A DNA stretch of 64,000 bases from Rhodospirillaceae bacterium (GCA_016845145.1 JAERTE010000018.1:124001-188000), one strand, 5' to 3'. Numbered from the stretch's first letter, positions 45,346 through 54,469 are shown. The notes: generated by a model from the letters alone, not told the origin. Program-made: numbers and translations.

Positions 45346-47080
45346 TGATCTCTGCCTCCGGATTGTCCAGCGCCAGCCTGTACTCCAGCGATACATGATG
45401 GAAGCGCGCCGTCGTGTAGTCGTCGTGGATTGCGAAGCCAACCGTGTAGGTCTTGCCGGGCTCGAAAGTCACCCCACCGGGCTGTGTTGCGGCCAAGGGA
45501 CGGGTCAAGACAACCGTCCAGGTGCCGTTCTCCAGTGTGCCGATACCCGTGATCTCTTTAGAGTCATGCATTTTACGGTCGGCCATGACCAAGCCTTCGT
45601 CAACCTTGTTGTCTTTCGACTTGTAGCGGAACAAGTCCATGAACGCGCCTTCCGCGTGTTTGGCGTCCAGATCGGCTTTGTCGATCAGCTTGTCCCATGC
45701 GCCACGCGGTTTGCCGTTTTTGCCCTTGTATTCAAGTTTGGTGCGGCTGCCCTTGGTGTATTTGGAGACACCATCCGTTACGTCAATGATCTTTGCAGCT
45801 TCGCTGGCGGAAATCGCATCGGGTTTCGGCGCGTCGGGCATGTAGCGCGAGTCGTGATGGCAGGTGACCCAGCAACCCAGCTGTTCGGCATCTTCGACCT
45901 TTCCGTCGTCGACCATGACAGCCAGCTTGATCTGGTTGTCCGGGTCCATTTTGCCGCCGTCAGCGAACGGTGCGGGGGTGTGCCCGGCGTCTGGCCATTG
46001 GAACTTCAGTGTCATGTTGGTGCCGTCGTGGACCGCCTGCAGGGCGACCTTGATGGAACCGCGTTTGCCCGGAATCGGCGTCGCTTCGGCTTTTTCGCCG
46101 CCGACGATCTTCTTACCCATATCGGCCTGTTCACCCTTGTGGCATTCCTGACAGCGATCACCGATACGGCGCACCGCGCGGCCACCACCATGGTCGGAGC
46201 CCTTGAGGACCCATTCCAGCGAAGCCTGGCCCGGATACAGCATGGTCACGTCGACCGGTTCCACGCCGGTCATATCCGGACCAGCGCTGGCTGGCGCCGC
46301 AGCCGGTGCGGATGCGGCCTTGGCCATTTCAGCAGCCTTGGCAGCTTCCGCGGCTTTTTTGGCAGCGGCCTCTTCCGCGGCCTTCTTCGCGGCTTCCTCG
46401 GCGGCTTTCTTCGCCGCTGCGGCTTCCGCCGCCTTCTTCGCTTTGATTGCCGCTTCCTCGGCCTTGGAAATCAGGCGGCGCGAATCGGGCTTGCCGTCAT
46501 AGGGGTCGTCGTCCTCACCCAACAGTTTGTGTACGGCGCGGTGGGCGATGCCCTTGTGGCAATCGATGCATGTCAGGCCCTCGGCCTGGGCATCCTTGTG
46601 GCGCTTGGTGGCGCGGCGCTTTTGAATGCCTGTCTTCATAGCCTCCCACGAATGGCAGTTGCGGCATTCGCGCGAATCCGTCTGTTTCATCGCCCTCCAG
46701 ACGCTTTTCGCCAACGTTAGACGCTTATCTTCGAACTTCTCGGGCGTATCGATGGTGCCTAAGGCCTTGTGATACAGTTCACCGGTCGCCTGAATTTTGC
46801 GCACGACCTTGTGGATCCAGGGGTCCGGAACGTGGCAGTCGGAGCAGGTTGCCTGCACGCCGGTGCGGTTCTGGTAGTGCACCGTTTCTTTGTATTCTTC
46901 GTAGACGTTTTCGTCCATCTCGTGGCACGAGATGCAGAATTCCATGGTGTTGGTGGCTTCCATGGCGGTGTTGAAACCGCCCCAGAAGATGACACCGGCA
47001 AAAGCCCCGACCACGAATATGGAACCCCACGTGTAACGAACCGTCGGCTGCCAGAACCAATTCCAAAATCGTCCAATCAT
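45329..47080 (-). CDS. NapC/NirT-type multiheme quinol dehydrogenase fused to a cytochrome b-type heme-binding domain
   Basis: A 583-residue protein. The N-terminal 200 residues are NapC/NirT-like: one membrane helix and four CXXCH sites (CISCH, CSDCH, CRNCH, CIDCH). An Ala/Lys/Glu-rich segment of about 70 residues follows, a probable long helix or linker. The C-terminal half has another CXXCH (CQECH), an atypical CWVTCH, and a beta-rich region resembling the ethylbenzene-dehydrogenase gamma / cytochrome c-552-like heme-binding domain (GYKTYTVGFAIHDD-like end, HHVSLEYRL). It would take electrons from quinol and pass them to the periplasmic carriers for NirS. Confidence 0.87.
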   Translation of the reverse strand: MIGRFWNWFWQPTVRYTWGSIFVVGAFAGVIFWGGFNTAMEATNTMEFCISCHEMDENVYEEYKETVHYQNRTGVQATCSDCHVPDPWIHKVVRKIQATGELYHKALGTIDTPEKFEDKRLTLAKSVWRAMKQTDSRECRNCHSWEAMKTGIQKRRATKRHKDAQAEGLTCIDCHKGIAHRAVHKLLGEDDDPYDGKPDSRRLISKAEEAAIKAKKAAEAAAAKKAAEEAAKKAAEEAAAKKAAEAAKAAEMAKAASAPAAAPASAGPDMTGVEPVDVTMLYPGQASLEWVLKGSDHGGGRAVRRIGDRCQECHKGEQADMGKKIVGGEKAEATPIPGKRGSIKVALQAVHDGTNMTLKFQWPDAGHTPAPFADGGKMDPDNQIKLAVMVDDGKVEDAEQLGCWVTCHHDSRYMPDAPKPDAISASEAAKIIDVTDGVSKYTKGSRTKLEYKGKNGKPRGAWDKLIDKADLDAKHAEGAFMDLFRYKSKDNKVDEGLVMADRKMHDSKEITGIGTLENGTWTVVLTRPLAATQPGGVTFEPGKTYTVGFAIHDDYTTARFHHVSLEYRLALDNPEAEINVVKK

Positions 47081-47183
47081 CTCGGGTACCTCTCCCTGCT
47101 TGCCCGCCGTAGATCGCGGGCGTGATACCAACTAGAAAAATGTCAAAAAAAATATGCCGTCGAATAATGTATGACGAAGAGAA

Positions 47184-47208
47184 GAGGCGGATGGAAACCA
47201 TCCGCCTC
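47184..47208 (-). terminator. Terminator or attenuator after nirS
   Basis: A perfect 11-bp stem, GAGGCGGATGG (47184-47194) with CCATCCGCCTC (47198-47208), has a 3-base loop and on the minus strand is followed by TTCTCTTC. It lies 17 bases after the nirS stop and before the nirT-like gene, so nirS may be made in excess over the downstream genes. Confidence 0.75.
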
Positions 47209-47225
47209 AATCCCTCGTGTCAGCG

Positions 47226-48839
47226 TCAGGTCACGTGATGGACCCGGTTGTAGACGTTGAACTTACCGGTCGGCGTTTCCAGCCCCTTAATGCGGGCCTT
47301 CTCCTTGAGGGTCTTCGTGTCATAGACAACGATTTCACCCTTCGACCAGTTCTTCTTGCCGCCACGAACCCAGACAGAGACCCAGAACTCAGAGCCGTCT
47401 GCGTTGAATTCGGTGTGGGTGGCAAGCGCCTTGTCCTGATCCGTGACTTGGATCGTCTTGACGATTTTACCGGTCTTCTTATCCAGCACCTTAATGGCTT
47501 GCTGAATTTCGGGATCGGGATGTTTCGTCTGATCGAAGATCACGTAGTCGGATTTCGGATGGGTGCGGATAAACAGGCCCGGCCCGTCCGATTCGACCGA
47601 ATAACAGGTCTTCCAAGCCTTGTCGGGATTGCCTTTCGGATCGTTACCCCAGACAGTGACTTTGCCTTCGCCCAGGTGCACGGTACCGGCAACCGGACCA
47701 CACTTCGGATCAATCCAGTTGGCGCCCGGACCCGGGTGCGGCTTCTTGCCGGTGACCAAGGAGCCGACAGCCTTACGGGTGACGGTATCTTGGAATTCCA
47801 TCCGGTTTGAAGCGTTGGCGGCGATCTGGAAGTAGCGCTGCGTCGGGTCGAAGAAGCCGTCATGCAGGAACTTGTTGGTATTGATCATTTCAATACGCAG
47901 GTTGTCCAGATCAGAGTAGTCGACTTGCCACATCTGGCCCAACTCCTTGACGGCGACCATCCAGGTCGGCGCTTTCGGGGTGTTGTAGACAGCTGCGACA
48001 CGCGCTTCGTTGACGTATTCGCCATCGACGTTGACGCCACGCGTGGAAACCACTTTCAGCGGCTCCATGGTGACGGCGTCGAGAATGACGAAATGCGGCG
48101 GCCAATAACCGCCACCGATGACGTATTTGTCTTTCCATTTGCCATAGTGGGAAACGGCGACGTCACGGGCGTCGGATGCAACCTGGGCTTCGGCCACCAC
48201 TTGCGGTGGATTCATCCACAGATCGATCTTGGTCATTTTGCCGTCGCGGCCCTGGGTGTACCAGAAGCGGCCGTCTGACGACTCTTTCATTACGTGCACG
48301 GCGTAACCGGTATCGACCTTGGCAACGACTTCTTTCTTGTCGCCATCGATAATACCAACCTTACCGGCGTCACGCAGGATCACCATGAAGAAGTTTTCCC
48401 AATTGCGACCATGCATGGGCTTCTTCGGATAATCCTCAGGTTTGATGAAAGTCTTCCAGCGTTTCTTCATCTCGGCTAGAGTCATCTCTGCCGGGGGGGG
48501 CACTTCCATCTGGATATAGGTGGCCATCTTCTTGATCTGCTCCTTGCTAAACAGATCATCGAAGTTGTTCATGCCTCCCTCGGTGCCGATGGTGATGATT
48601 TTCTCGAGCCGTTTCTGGCCGAGTTTGCGCATGTTTTTCGGCTCCAGGTTTTTACCTGTCGCACCTTTACGCAGCACGCCATGGCAGCCTGCGCAACGTT
48701 GGAAGTAGAGTGTCTTCGCTTCCTCGAAATCCTTCTCAGAGAGCGTTGGCTCCTGCGCGACAGCGCCCGGCGGTATGCCCATGTAGGCGATACCGGCGGC
48801 CAAGGCCACGATAGGAGCGGTTAGGGTAAATTTCTTCAT
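47226..48839 (-). CDS. nirS: Cytochrome cd1 nitrite reductase
   Basis: A 537-residue periplasmic enzyme that reduces nitrite to NO. After a Sec signal peptide (ending GAVAQ) comes the cytochrome c domain with C49-x2-C52-H53, then the eight-bladed propeller that holds heme d1, with conserved blocks such as GRFWYTQGRDGKMTKIDLW, YWPPHFVILDA and DPTGKF-like TPTGKFNVYNR at the end. The ATG at 48839 is preferred because GGAGG lies 9 bases upstream; an ATG at 48845 would be only 3 bases from it. It diverges from the heme d1 genes, with a shared variant FNR/DNR box. Confidence 0.97.
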   Translation of the reverse strand: MKKFTLTAPIVALAAGIAYMGIPPGAVAQEPTLSEKDFEEAKTLYFQRCAGCHGVLRKGATGKNLEPKNMRKLGQKRLEKIITIGTEGGMNNFDDLFSKEQIKKMATYIQMEVPPPAEMTLAEMKKRWKTFIKPEDYPKKPMHGRNWENFFMVILRDAGKVGIIDGDKKEVVAKVDTGYAVHVMKESSDGRFWYTQGRDGKMTKIDLWMNPPQVVAEAQVASDARDVAVSHYGKWKDKYVIGGGYWPPHFVILDAVTMEPLKVVSTRGVNVDGEYVNEARVAAVYNTPKAPTWMVAVKELGQMWQVDYSDLDNLRIEMINTNKFLHDGFFDPTQRYFQIAANASNRMEFQDTVTRKAVGSLVTGKKPHPGPGANWIDPKCGPVAGTVHLGEGKVTVWGNDPKGNPDKAWKTCYSVESDGPGLFIRTHPKSDYVIFDQTKHPDPEIQQAIKVLDKKTGKIVKTIQVTDQDKALATHTEFNADGSEFWVSVWVRGGKKNWSKGEIVVYDTKTLKEKARIKGLETPTGKFNVYNRVHHVT

Positions 48840-48913
48840 ACTCATTTGCCTCCATGAGCAATTTCCGCTGACGATATATCCATAATGGATACCGCTGTTG
48901 CGGTTCTCTCGCC

Positions 48914-48927
48914 TTAACCGTGGTCAA
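48914..48927. promoter_or_regulatory. Variant FNR/DNR-type box between nirS and nirE
   Basis: TTAAC-CGTG-GTCAA has the same half-sites as the box upstream of the NO-reductase operon. For nirS its centre is about 82 bases before the ATG, the same distance as at the NO-reductase operon. A CATTAT at 48882-48887 on the minus strand could be the -10 element for class II-type activation. Confidence 0.65.
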
Positions 48928-49017
48928 GAATAATTGTGCAATCGCGTGATATTTGATGGGTGAAATCACGGCCTTCTATTTACGCCGTATGGAAACAACC
49001 GGATGGGGAGTCCGAGC

Positions 49018-49824
49018 ATGAAATCCCGAGACGACAAACCTCGCGCGGTGGTGCATCTCGTGGGCGCCGGCCCCGGTGATCCGGATCTTTTGACGGTGAA
49101 GGCCCTACGGCTGATCGAAACTGCCGATGTGGTTGTTTATGACCGATTGGTGTCGGCCGAGATCATGGCGCTGGTGCCGGAAGGCGCGTCGCGGATCAAT
49201 GTCGGCAAGCAACCGAATTGCCATCCCGTGCCGCAAGACGAGATCAATCAGTTGCTGGCCAGCCTGGCCAAGCCCGGACGTCTGGTGGTGCGCTTGAAGG
49301 GCGGTGATCCGTTCTTGTTTGGTCGCGGCAGTGAAGAAGCCACTTATTTATATGCAAAAGGCATCGACTACCAAGTTGTACCGGGGGTCACTTCGGCTTC
49401 CGGGTGCGCGGCGGCGGTTGGTTTGCCGTTAACCCATCGCGGTTTGGCGCGGGGTGTGCGGTTTGTCACCGGGCATTGCCGAGAAGATGCGCCGTTGGAT
49501 TTCGACTGGCGCGGGCTGGCAGACCCGGAAACCACCCTTGTCGTCTACATGGGGCGCGCCAATATGGCGCAGATCGCTGTACGCCTAATTGCCGAAGGTC
49601 TGCCGGCATCGACACCGGTGCTAGCGGTTTGCAATGGAACGCAGCCGAGCCAGCATCACGTGATCGCACCGCTTGGCGAGATATCTCAAGCCACTGCCGA
49701 TGCCGATCTGGATGGACCGGTGCTCTTTATCATTGGCGCGGTTGCCAGCTTGGCTGGCGAGTTGGGCATCGACGCGGGCTTGGCCGAAATCCCCGCAGCG
49801 ATGCTGGAAGCCCGCCATGGCTAG
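49018..49824 (+). CDS. nirE: Uroporphyrinogen-III C-methyltransferase for heme d1 synthesis
   Basis: A 268-residue SUMT that uses SAM to methylate uroporphyrinogen III at C2 and C7, giving precorrin-2. Family motifs are VGAGPGDPDLLTVKA near the N-terminus, RLKGGDPFLFGRGSEE, the PGVTSASGCAAAVGLPLTHR segment and VVYMGRANM. GGGGAG lies 7 bases before the ATG. Being the first gene of the heme d1 operon it is best named nirE, though general cobA/siroheme use is possible. Confidence 0.95.
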   Translation: MKSRDDKPRAVVHLVGAGPGDPDLLTVKALRLIETADVVVYDRLVSAEIMALVPEGASRINVGKQPNCHPVPQDEINQLLASLAKPGRLVVRLKGGDPFLFGRGSEEATYLYAKGIDYQVVPGVTSASGCAAAVGLPLTHRGLARGVRFVTGHCREDAPLDFDWRGLADPETTLVVYMGRANMAQIAVRLIAEGLPASTPVLAVCNGTQPSQHHVIAPLGEISQATADADLDGPVLFIIGAVASLAGELGIDAGLAEIPAAMLEARHG

Positions 49825-50173
49825 GGTCAATGTCAGGATGGGGGCGAACGCGATGGCAGCAATGAGCGCTTTCGCGGCCATAGTTGTGCTTGGTGTTGGG
49901 GCCGTTGCCACGGGTGCGGATATGGCGCCCGAGCGTCGCGCCGATCTCATGAACTTATTGGTACAGGATTGTGGCTCATGCCATGGCTTGACCATGAAAG
50001 GCGGGCTCGGGTCGCCGTTGCTGCCCGCCAATCTGGAAGGCAAAGACCCTGATGTGTTGGCGGAAGTGATTCTGGATGGCATCCCCGATACGCCGATGCC
50101 GCCGTGGCGCGGACAACTGACCGAGGCGGAAGCGGTCTGGATGGCGGAACAGTTGAAGAAAGGGATCAAGTGA
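49817..50173 (+). CDS. nirC: Monoheme cytochrome c NirC-like
   Basis: A 118-residue secreted cytochrome with signal sequence, heme site CGSCH and a C-terminal PMPPWRGQLTEAEAVWMAEQL segment that carries the axial Met, as in NirC. NirC donates electrons to NirS or takes part in heme d1 maturation. The ATG at 49817 overlaps the end of nirE; ATGs at 49838 and 49853 are alternatives. Its stop overlaps the nirF start (TGATG). Confidence 0.9.
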   Translation: MARVNVRMGANAMAAMSAFAAIVVLGVGAVATGADMAPERRADLMNLLVQDCGSCHGLTMKGGLGSPLLPANLEGKDPDVLAEVILDGIPDTPMPPWRGQLTEAEAVWMAEQLKKGIK

Positions 50174-51369
50174 TGGGTGGTTCAGTTTCTCCGTTGGTTC
50201 GTATTGGATTGCTTGCCCTTATTGCATTGGCGGCCTACATGGCAAGCCCACGCGCCGCCGAGTTACGCGGCAGCGGCGATCTCGGCATTATCGTTGAGCG
50301 CGCCACCGGGCGTGTGCAAGTGATTGAAACCACAAGTCGCACACGATTGGCCACGGTGGAAGGTTTGGGCGATCTCAGCCATGCGTCGGCGGTTTTCTCG
50401 CGTGACCAGCGCTACGCCTATGTCTTTGGGCGCGACGGTGGCCTGACAAAGGTAGACGTGCTGGACCCCAAGATCGTTAACCGTGTCATCCAGGGCGGCA
50501 ACTCCATCGGCGGTGCCATCTCGCAAGACGGCAAACTGGTGGCGGTCTCAAATTACAAGCCGGGCGGCGTGAAGGTTTTCAATTCGGCAACATTAGAGTT
50601 GATTGCCGATATTCCCGCCGTCGATGCCGACGGCGTGCGTTCGAAGACGGTCGGCCTCGTGGATGCGCCGGGTCAGCGGTTCGTTTTCAGCCTGTATGAC
50701 GCCGGTGAGATATGGATCGCCGATTTCAGTGCCGGCAACACCCCCAAGATCACCAAATTTCGCGGCATCGGCAAGCTTCCTTACGATGCACTGGTGACCG
50801 ACGATGGGCGTTACTACATCGCCGGCCTATTCGGCGAGGACGGTATGGCGATGCTCGATCTCTGGGCGCCGGAGAAGGGTGTGACCCGGATTCTCGACGG
50901 TTACGGCAAGGGTGAGAAGAAGCTGCCGGTTTACAAAATGCCGCACCTGGAAGGCTGGGCCCGGGCTGGCGATCACATTTATCTGCCGGCTATTGGTAGG
51001 CATGAGCTGCTGGTGGTCGATCCTGGTTCCTGGAAAGAGGTCGGGCGTATCCGGGTTCACGGCCAACCGGTGTTTGCCGTCGCACGTCCCGATGGCCGTC
51101 AGGTCTGGGTCAACTTCGCGCACCCGAACAACGACACCGTTCAAGTGATCGATGTGCCGAGCCAGAAAATCATTCATCAATTCACGCCCGGCAAAGCCAT
51201 CTTGCATCTGGAGTTCACGCCGCGCGGAGAGCAGGTTTGGCTTTCGGTGCGCGATGTCGGTAAGGTCGAGGTCTACGATACCGAAACGTTTGCCAAAATC
51301 ACCGATCTTCCCGCCGACAAACCAAGCGGTATTTTCCTCTCCGCCCGCGCCCATCGGACAGGGCTCTGA
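50173..51369 (+). CDS. nirF: Heme d1 biosynthesis protein NirF
   Basis: A 398-residue beta-propeller protein related to the d1 domain of NirS but without the cytochrome c domain. It has an N-terminal signal/anchor (about 8-30) and the family's segments VVERATGRVQVIE, YVFGRDGGLTKVDLL-like and NYKPGGVKVFNS, RKVGLVDAPG-like. It converts dihydro-heme d12-type intermediates in the periplasm in concert with NirN. Start overlaps nirC stop. Confidence 0.94.
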   Translation: MGGSVSPLVRIGLLALIALAAYMASPRAAELRGSGDLGIIVERATGRVQVIETTSRTRLATVEGLGDLSHASAVFSRDQRYAYVFGRDGGLTKVDVLDPKIVNRVIQGGNSIGGAISQDGKLVAVSNYKPGGVKVFNSATLELIADIPAVDADGVRSKTVGLVDAPGQRFVFSLYDAGEIWIADFSAGNTPKITKFRGIGKLPYDALVTDDGRYYIAGLFGEDGMAMLDLWAPEKGVTRILDGYGKGEKKLPVYKMPHLEGWARAGDHIYLPAIGRHELLVVDPGSWKEVGRIRVHGQPVFAVARPDGRQVWVNFAHPNNDTVQVIDVPSQKIIHQFTPGKAILHLEFTPRGEQVWLSVRDVGKVEVYDTETFAKITDLPADKPSGIFLSARAHRTGL

Positions 51370-51372
51370 GCC

Positions 51373-51825
51373 ATGAACCTGGACCTCAATCAAATGCGGC
51401 TTTTGAACGAGTTTCAGCGAGATTTTCCGCTCGAACCTCGGCCCTATGCCCGTATCGCCGAGACACTCGGCATGGGTGAGGACGAGGTGCTCGCGGTGCT
51501 GGGAGAATTATCGGACGCCGGTGCCATCAGCCGCGTCGGTGCCGTGGTGCGCCCCAACTCGGTTGGCGCCAGCACGCTGGCGGCCATGCGCGTACCTGCG
51601 GAGCGGTTGGACGACGTGGCGGCACATGTGAGCGCGCGTCCGGAGGTCAATCACAACTATGAACGCGATCACGCGATCAATCTTTGGTTCGTGGTGGCCG
51701 CCGAAAGCCGCGATGCTGTTTTGGGGGTGCTGGGCGAGATTGAAACGGCAATGGATATCCCGGTGCTTGATTTGCCCCTGGTGACGCCGTTCCACATTGA
51801 TTTGGGGTTTGATCTGAGATGTTGA
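51373..51825 (+). CDS. nirD: Siroheme decarboxylase subunit NirD
   Basis: A 150-residue AsnC/Lrp-like protein with an N-terminal winged-helix-like part (MRLLNEFQRDFPLEPRPYARIAETLG) and a C-terminal RAM-like part containing NHNYERDHAINLWFV. With NirL, NirG and NirH it decarboxylates siroheme to 12,18-didecarboxysiroheme. The RPEVNHNYERDH segment includes the catalytic-site His/Tyr region. It lies 3 bases after nirF. Confidence 0.93.
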   Translation: MNLDLNQMRLLNEFQRDFPLEPRPYARIAETLGMGEDEVLAVLGELSDAGAISRVGAVVRPNSVGASTLAAMRVPAERLDDVAAHVSARPEVNHNYERDHAINLWFVVAAESRDAVLGVLGEIETAMDIPVLDLPLVTPFHIDLGFDLRC

Positions 51826-52331
51826 TCGATGCCACCGACGAAGCCTTGCTTGCCGCCATCTCCGACGGCCTGCCATTGGTCGCAACCCCCTATGCCGCCA
51901 TTGGTGATGGTATCGGCTTATCTGAAGCCGAGGTCATATCGCGGCTTCGGGCCATGGTCGAGAGCGGTGTGATCAAGCGCTTCGGCGTAATCGTGCGTCA
52001 CCACGAACTAGGATTCGCCGCCAATGCCATGGTGGTCTGGGATATCGAAGATACTTGCGTGCCCGAAATCGGCGAGGCCATCGCCGCGAACCCCTGCGTG
52101 ACATTGTGCTATGAGCGCCCGCGACGGCTGCCTGATTGGCCCTACAACCTGTTCGCCATGATCCATGGCCGCGATCGTGATGCCGTGCTGGGCAAGGTCG
52201 CTGAGATCAACCGCACCGCGGGCCTGGGATCACGCCCCAACGACGTGCTGTTCAGCCTGCGCCGGTTTAAGCAACGCGGCGCACATTATTGCCGGCCCGC
52301 AGCCCCGGCGCTGAGGCGAGGGGCAGCGTAA
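51819..52331 (+). CDS. nirL: Siroheme decarboxylase subunit NirL
   Basis: A 170-residue AsnC/Lrp-like paralogue of NirD. The diagnostic block is CVTLCYERPRRLPDWPYNLFAMIHG, shared with NirH, and GVIKRFGVIVRHHELGF. The C-terminal 25 residues are Arg/Ala-rich and look like a lineage-specific tail. It overlaps nirD by 7 bases and nirG by 1 base. The split between NirL and NirH names follows gene order and similarity and could be swapped. Confidence 0.9.
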   Translation: MLIDATDEALLAAISDGLPLVATPYAAIGDGIGLSEAEVISRLRAMVESGVIKRFGVIVRHHELGFAANAMVVWDIEDTCVPEIGEAIAANPCVTLCYERPRRLPDWPYNLFAMIHGRDRDAVLGKVAEINRTAGLGSRPNDVLFSLRRFKQRGAHYCRPAAPALRRGAA

Positions 52332-52774
52332 TGGACCAGATCGACCGCGCTATCATCAATGAATTTCAGGGTGGTTTCCCCATTTCCGACCGACCCTATG
52401 CGGAGGCCGCCGAGCGCGTCGGCATTGACGAACAGGCCTTTATCGACCGCTTGCAAGCTCTGCTGGACGACGGCGTGTTGAGCCGGTTCGGCCCCATGTA
52501 TCACGCAGAGAAACTTGGCGGCGGCCTGACGTTGGCGGCACTTTCCGTGCCAGAAGGGGATTTCGATGCGGTGTCAGAGAAGGTCAACGCTTTCCCCGAA
52601 GTCGCCCACAATTACGCCCGCGAGCATCATCTTAACATGTGGTTCGTGCTGGCGACGGAAACCCCTGAGCGGGTTGGTGAAGTGATCGGCGAGATCGAAG
52701 CCGCGACAGGCTTGCCGGTCTTCGACATGCCCAAACGCGAAGAGTTTTTTGTCGGCTTGAGGTTCGAAGCATGA
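52331..52774 (+). CDS. nirG: Siroheme decarboxylase subunit NirG
   Basis: A 147-residue NirD-like subunit (MDQIDRAIINEFQGGFPISDRPYAEAAERVG; PEVAHNYAREHHLNMWFVLATE). The ATG shares its A with the stop of nirL and its stop overlaps nirH by ATGA, which gives strict coupling. It is a member of the four-protein siroheme decarboxylase system, all four encoded separately here. Confidence 0.92.
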   Translation: MDQIDRAIINEFQGGFPISDRPYAEAAERVGIDEQAFIDRLQALLDDGVLSRFGPMYHAEKLGGGLTLAALSVPEGDFDAVSEKVNAFPEVAHNYAREHHLNMWFVLATETPERVGEVIGEIEAATGLPVFDMPKREEFFVGLRFEA

Positions 52775-53256
52775 GTTACGTTCTCGATGATCTCGATCGC
52801 CGCATCATCACTGCTACGCAGGCGGGGTTGCCGCTATGTGCTGAGCCGTATCATGAGGTGGCGCGTCAAATCGGCTGCGATCCGGGAGAAGTCATGGCGC
52901 GCATGACCAAGATGTTGGAAGCCGGCGCGATCAGGCGCATCGGTGTCGTTCCCAACCATTACAAGCTTGGCTATACCGCCAACGGTATGACGGTATGGGA
53001 TGTGGCCGACGACGATATCCAAGCTGCCGGGCGCGAGATCGGCAACTTTGATTTCGTTTCGCACTGCTATCATCGCCCGCGCCATTTGCCGCACTGGCCT
53101 TACAATTTGTTCGCCATGGTGCATGGTAAAAGCACCGAAGAAGTGGCGGAGAAAGTAAATTCAATCGCCGAAGCGTTGGGGCCACGTGCGCGCGGGCATC
53201 AGGTATTGCTGAGCACTAAGATTTTGAAGAAGACCGGGCTGCGGCTGGCGGCCTAG
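52771..53256 (+). CDS. nirH: Siroheme decarboxylase subunit NirH
   Basis: A 161-residue NirL-like subunit with VSHCYHRPRHLPHWPYNLFAMVHG and AIRRIGVVPNHYKLGYTANGMTVWDV. The His-rich HCYHRPRHLPH segment matches the conserved active-site region of the NirH/L branch. It overlaps nirG and is followed 13 bases later by nirJ. Confidence 0.92.
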   Translation: MSYVLDDLDRRIITATQAGLPLCAEPYHEVARQIGCDPGEVMARMTKMLEAGAIRRIGVVPNHYKLGYTANGMTVWDVADDDIQAAGREIGNFDFVSHCYHRPRHLPHWPYNLFAMVHGKSTEEVAEKVNSIAEALGPRARGHQVLLSTKILKKTGLRLAA

Positions 53257-53269
53257 GGGAGAGACTTAA

Positions 53270-54469
53270 ATGTTCCGGATCACCCAATACATGAAGGAAG
53301 TGCTGGACCCGACACCACTTGGCCCCAGCCGACAGCCGCCAGGGCCCGTGGTCATCTGGAATTTGATCCGGCGCTGCAACTTGACGTGCAAACATTGCTA
53401 CGCGATTTCCGCGGATACCGATTTTCCGGGCGAGCTTTCTACGCAGGAAGTCAACACCGTCATGGATGACCTCAAGGGTTTTCGGGTGCCGGTGTTGATT
53501 TTGTCAGGCGGTGAACCGTTGCTGCGACACGATATCTTCCAAGTGTCAAAACGTGCCAAGGACATGGGTTTCTATGTTGGACTATCAACCAACGGCACGC
53601 TGATTGATGAGAGCAATATCGATGCCATTGCCGCCATCGGCTACAACTACGTCGGCATCTCCATCGACGGCATCGGCGCGACGCACGACAAATTCCGCCG
53701 TCTCGACGGCGCGTTCGAAAAATCCATGCATGCCGCCCGGCTGTGCCGTGAGAACGGCATCAAGGTCGGGCTGCGCTTCACCATGACGCTCGACAACGTG
53801 CATGAATTGCCTGATCTGTTGCAGCTTTGCGATGACGAGGGCATCGACAAGTTTTACCTCTCGCACCTCAATTACGCCGGGCGCGGCAACAAGAACCGTG
53901 GCGACGACGCCCACTTCGCCGCCACCCGCCAAGCCATGGACCTGCTGTTCGAGACCTGCGAGGCGGATCTCAGGTCGGGCCGCGAGCGCGAGTTCGTCAC
54001 CGGCAACAACGACGCCGACGGCGTCTATATGCTGCATTGGGTGCGCCAGAATCACCCAGATAGCGCCGCGCACATCGAAGCCAAGCTAAGGCAATGGGGC
54101 GGCAATTCGTCGGGTGTCAATGTCGCCAATATCGATAACCTGGGCCAGGTGCATCCCGATACCATGTGGTGGGACTACACGCTCGGCAACGTCAAGGAAC
54201 GCCCGTTCTCCGACATCTGGGCCGATACCTCGGACCCGATCATGGCTGGCCTGAAAGCCCAGCCCCGCACCATCAAAGGCCGTTGCGCAGGCTGTGCCCA
54301 CTTTGCCATTTGCGGCGGCAACACCCGCGTGCGCGCCATGCAGGTCACCGATGATCCGTGGCAGGAAGATCCCGGCTGCTATCTCAGCGACGCCGAGATC
54401 GGGTTGGCTGAGGAATCGGATCGCGTCACTGTTACCCCTTACCGGAAGAAACGTCATGCGGCTGCTTAA
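53270..54469 (+). CDS. nirJ: Radical SAM heme d1 biosynthesis enzyme NirJ
   Basis: A 399-residue radical SAM protein with the cluster motif C-x3-C-x2-C (RRCNLTCKHCYAI), the GGE motif (LSGGEPLLRHDIF) and a C-terminal SPASM-like Cys set (RCAGCAHFAICGGNTRVRAM ... DPGCYL). NirJ removes two propionate side chains from 12,18-didecarboxysiroheme and installs the oxo groups of heme d1. GGGGAGA precedes the ATG. It overlaps nirN. Confidence 0.95.
   Translation: MFRITQYMKEVLDPTPLGPSRQPPGPVVIWNLIRRCNLTCKHCYAISADTDFPGELSTQEVNTVMDDLKGFRVPVLILSGGEPLLRHDIFQVSKRAKDMGFYVGLSTNGTLIDESNIDAIAAIGYNYVGISIDGIGATHDKFRRLDGAFEKSMHAARLCRENGIKVGLRFTMTLDNVHELPDLLQLCDDEGIDKFYLSHLNYAGRGNKNRGDDAHFAATRQAMDLLFETCEADLRSGREREFVTGNNDADGVYMLHWVRQNHPDSAAHIEAKLRQWGGNSSGVNVANIDNLGQVHPDTMWWDYTLGNVKERPFSDIWADTSDPIMAGLKAQPRTIKGRCAGCAHFAICGGNTRVRAMQVTDDPWQEDPGCYLSDAEIGLAEESDRVTVTPYRKKRHAAA

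Noticed and set aside
47184..47208. Perfect inverted repeat as a transposon end or integron-like site.
   Set aside because: It is a single compact hairpin with a 3-base loop and pyrimidine-rich tail directly after nirS, which fits a terminator, and no transposase is nearby.
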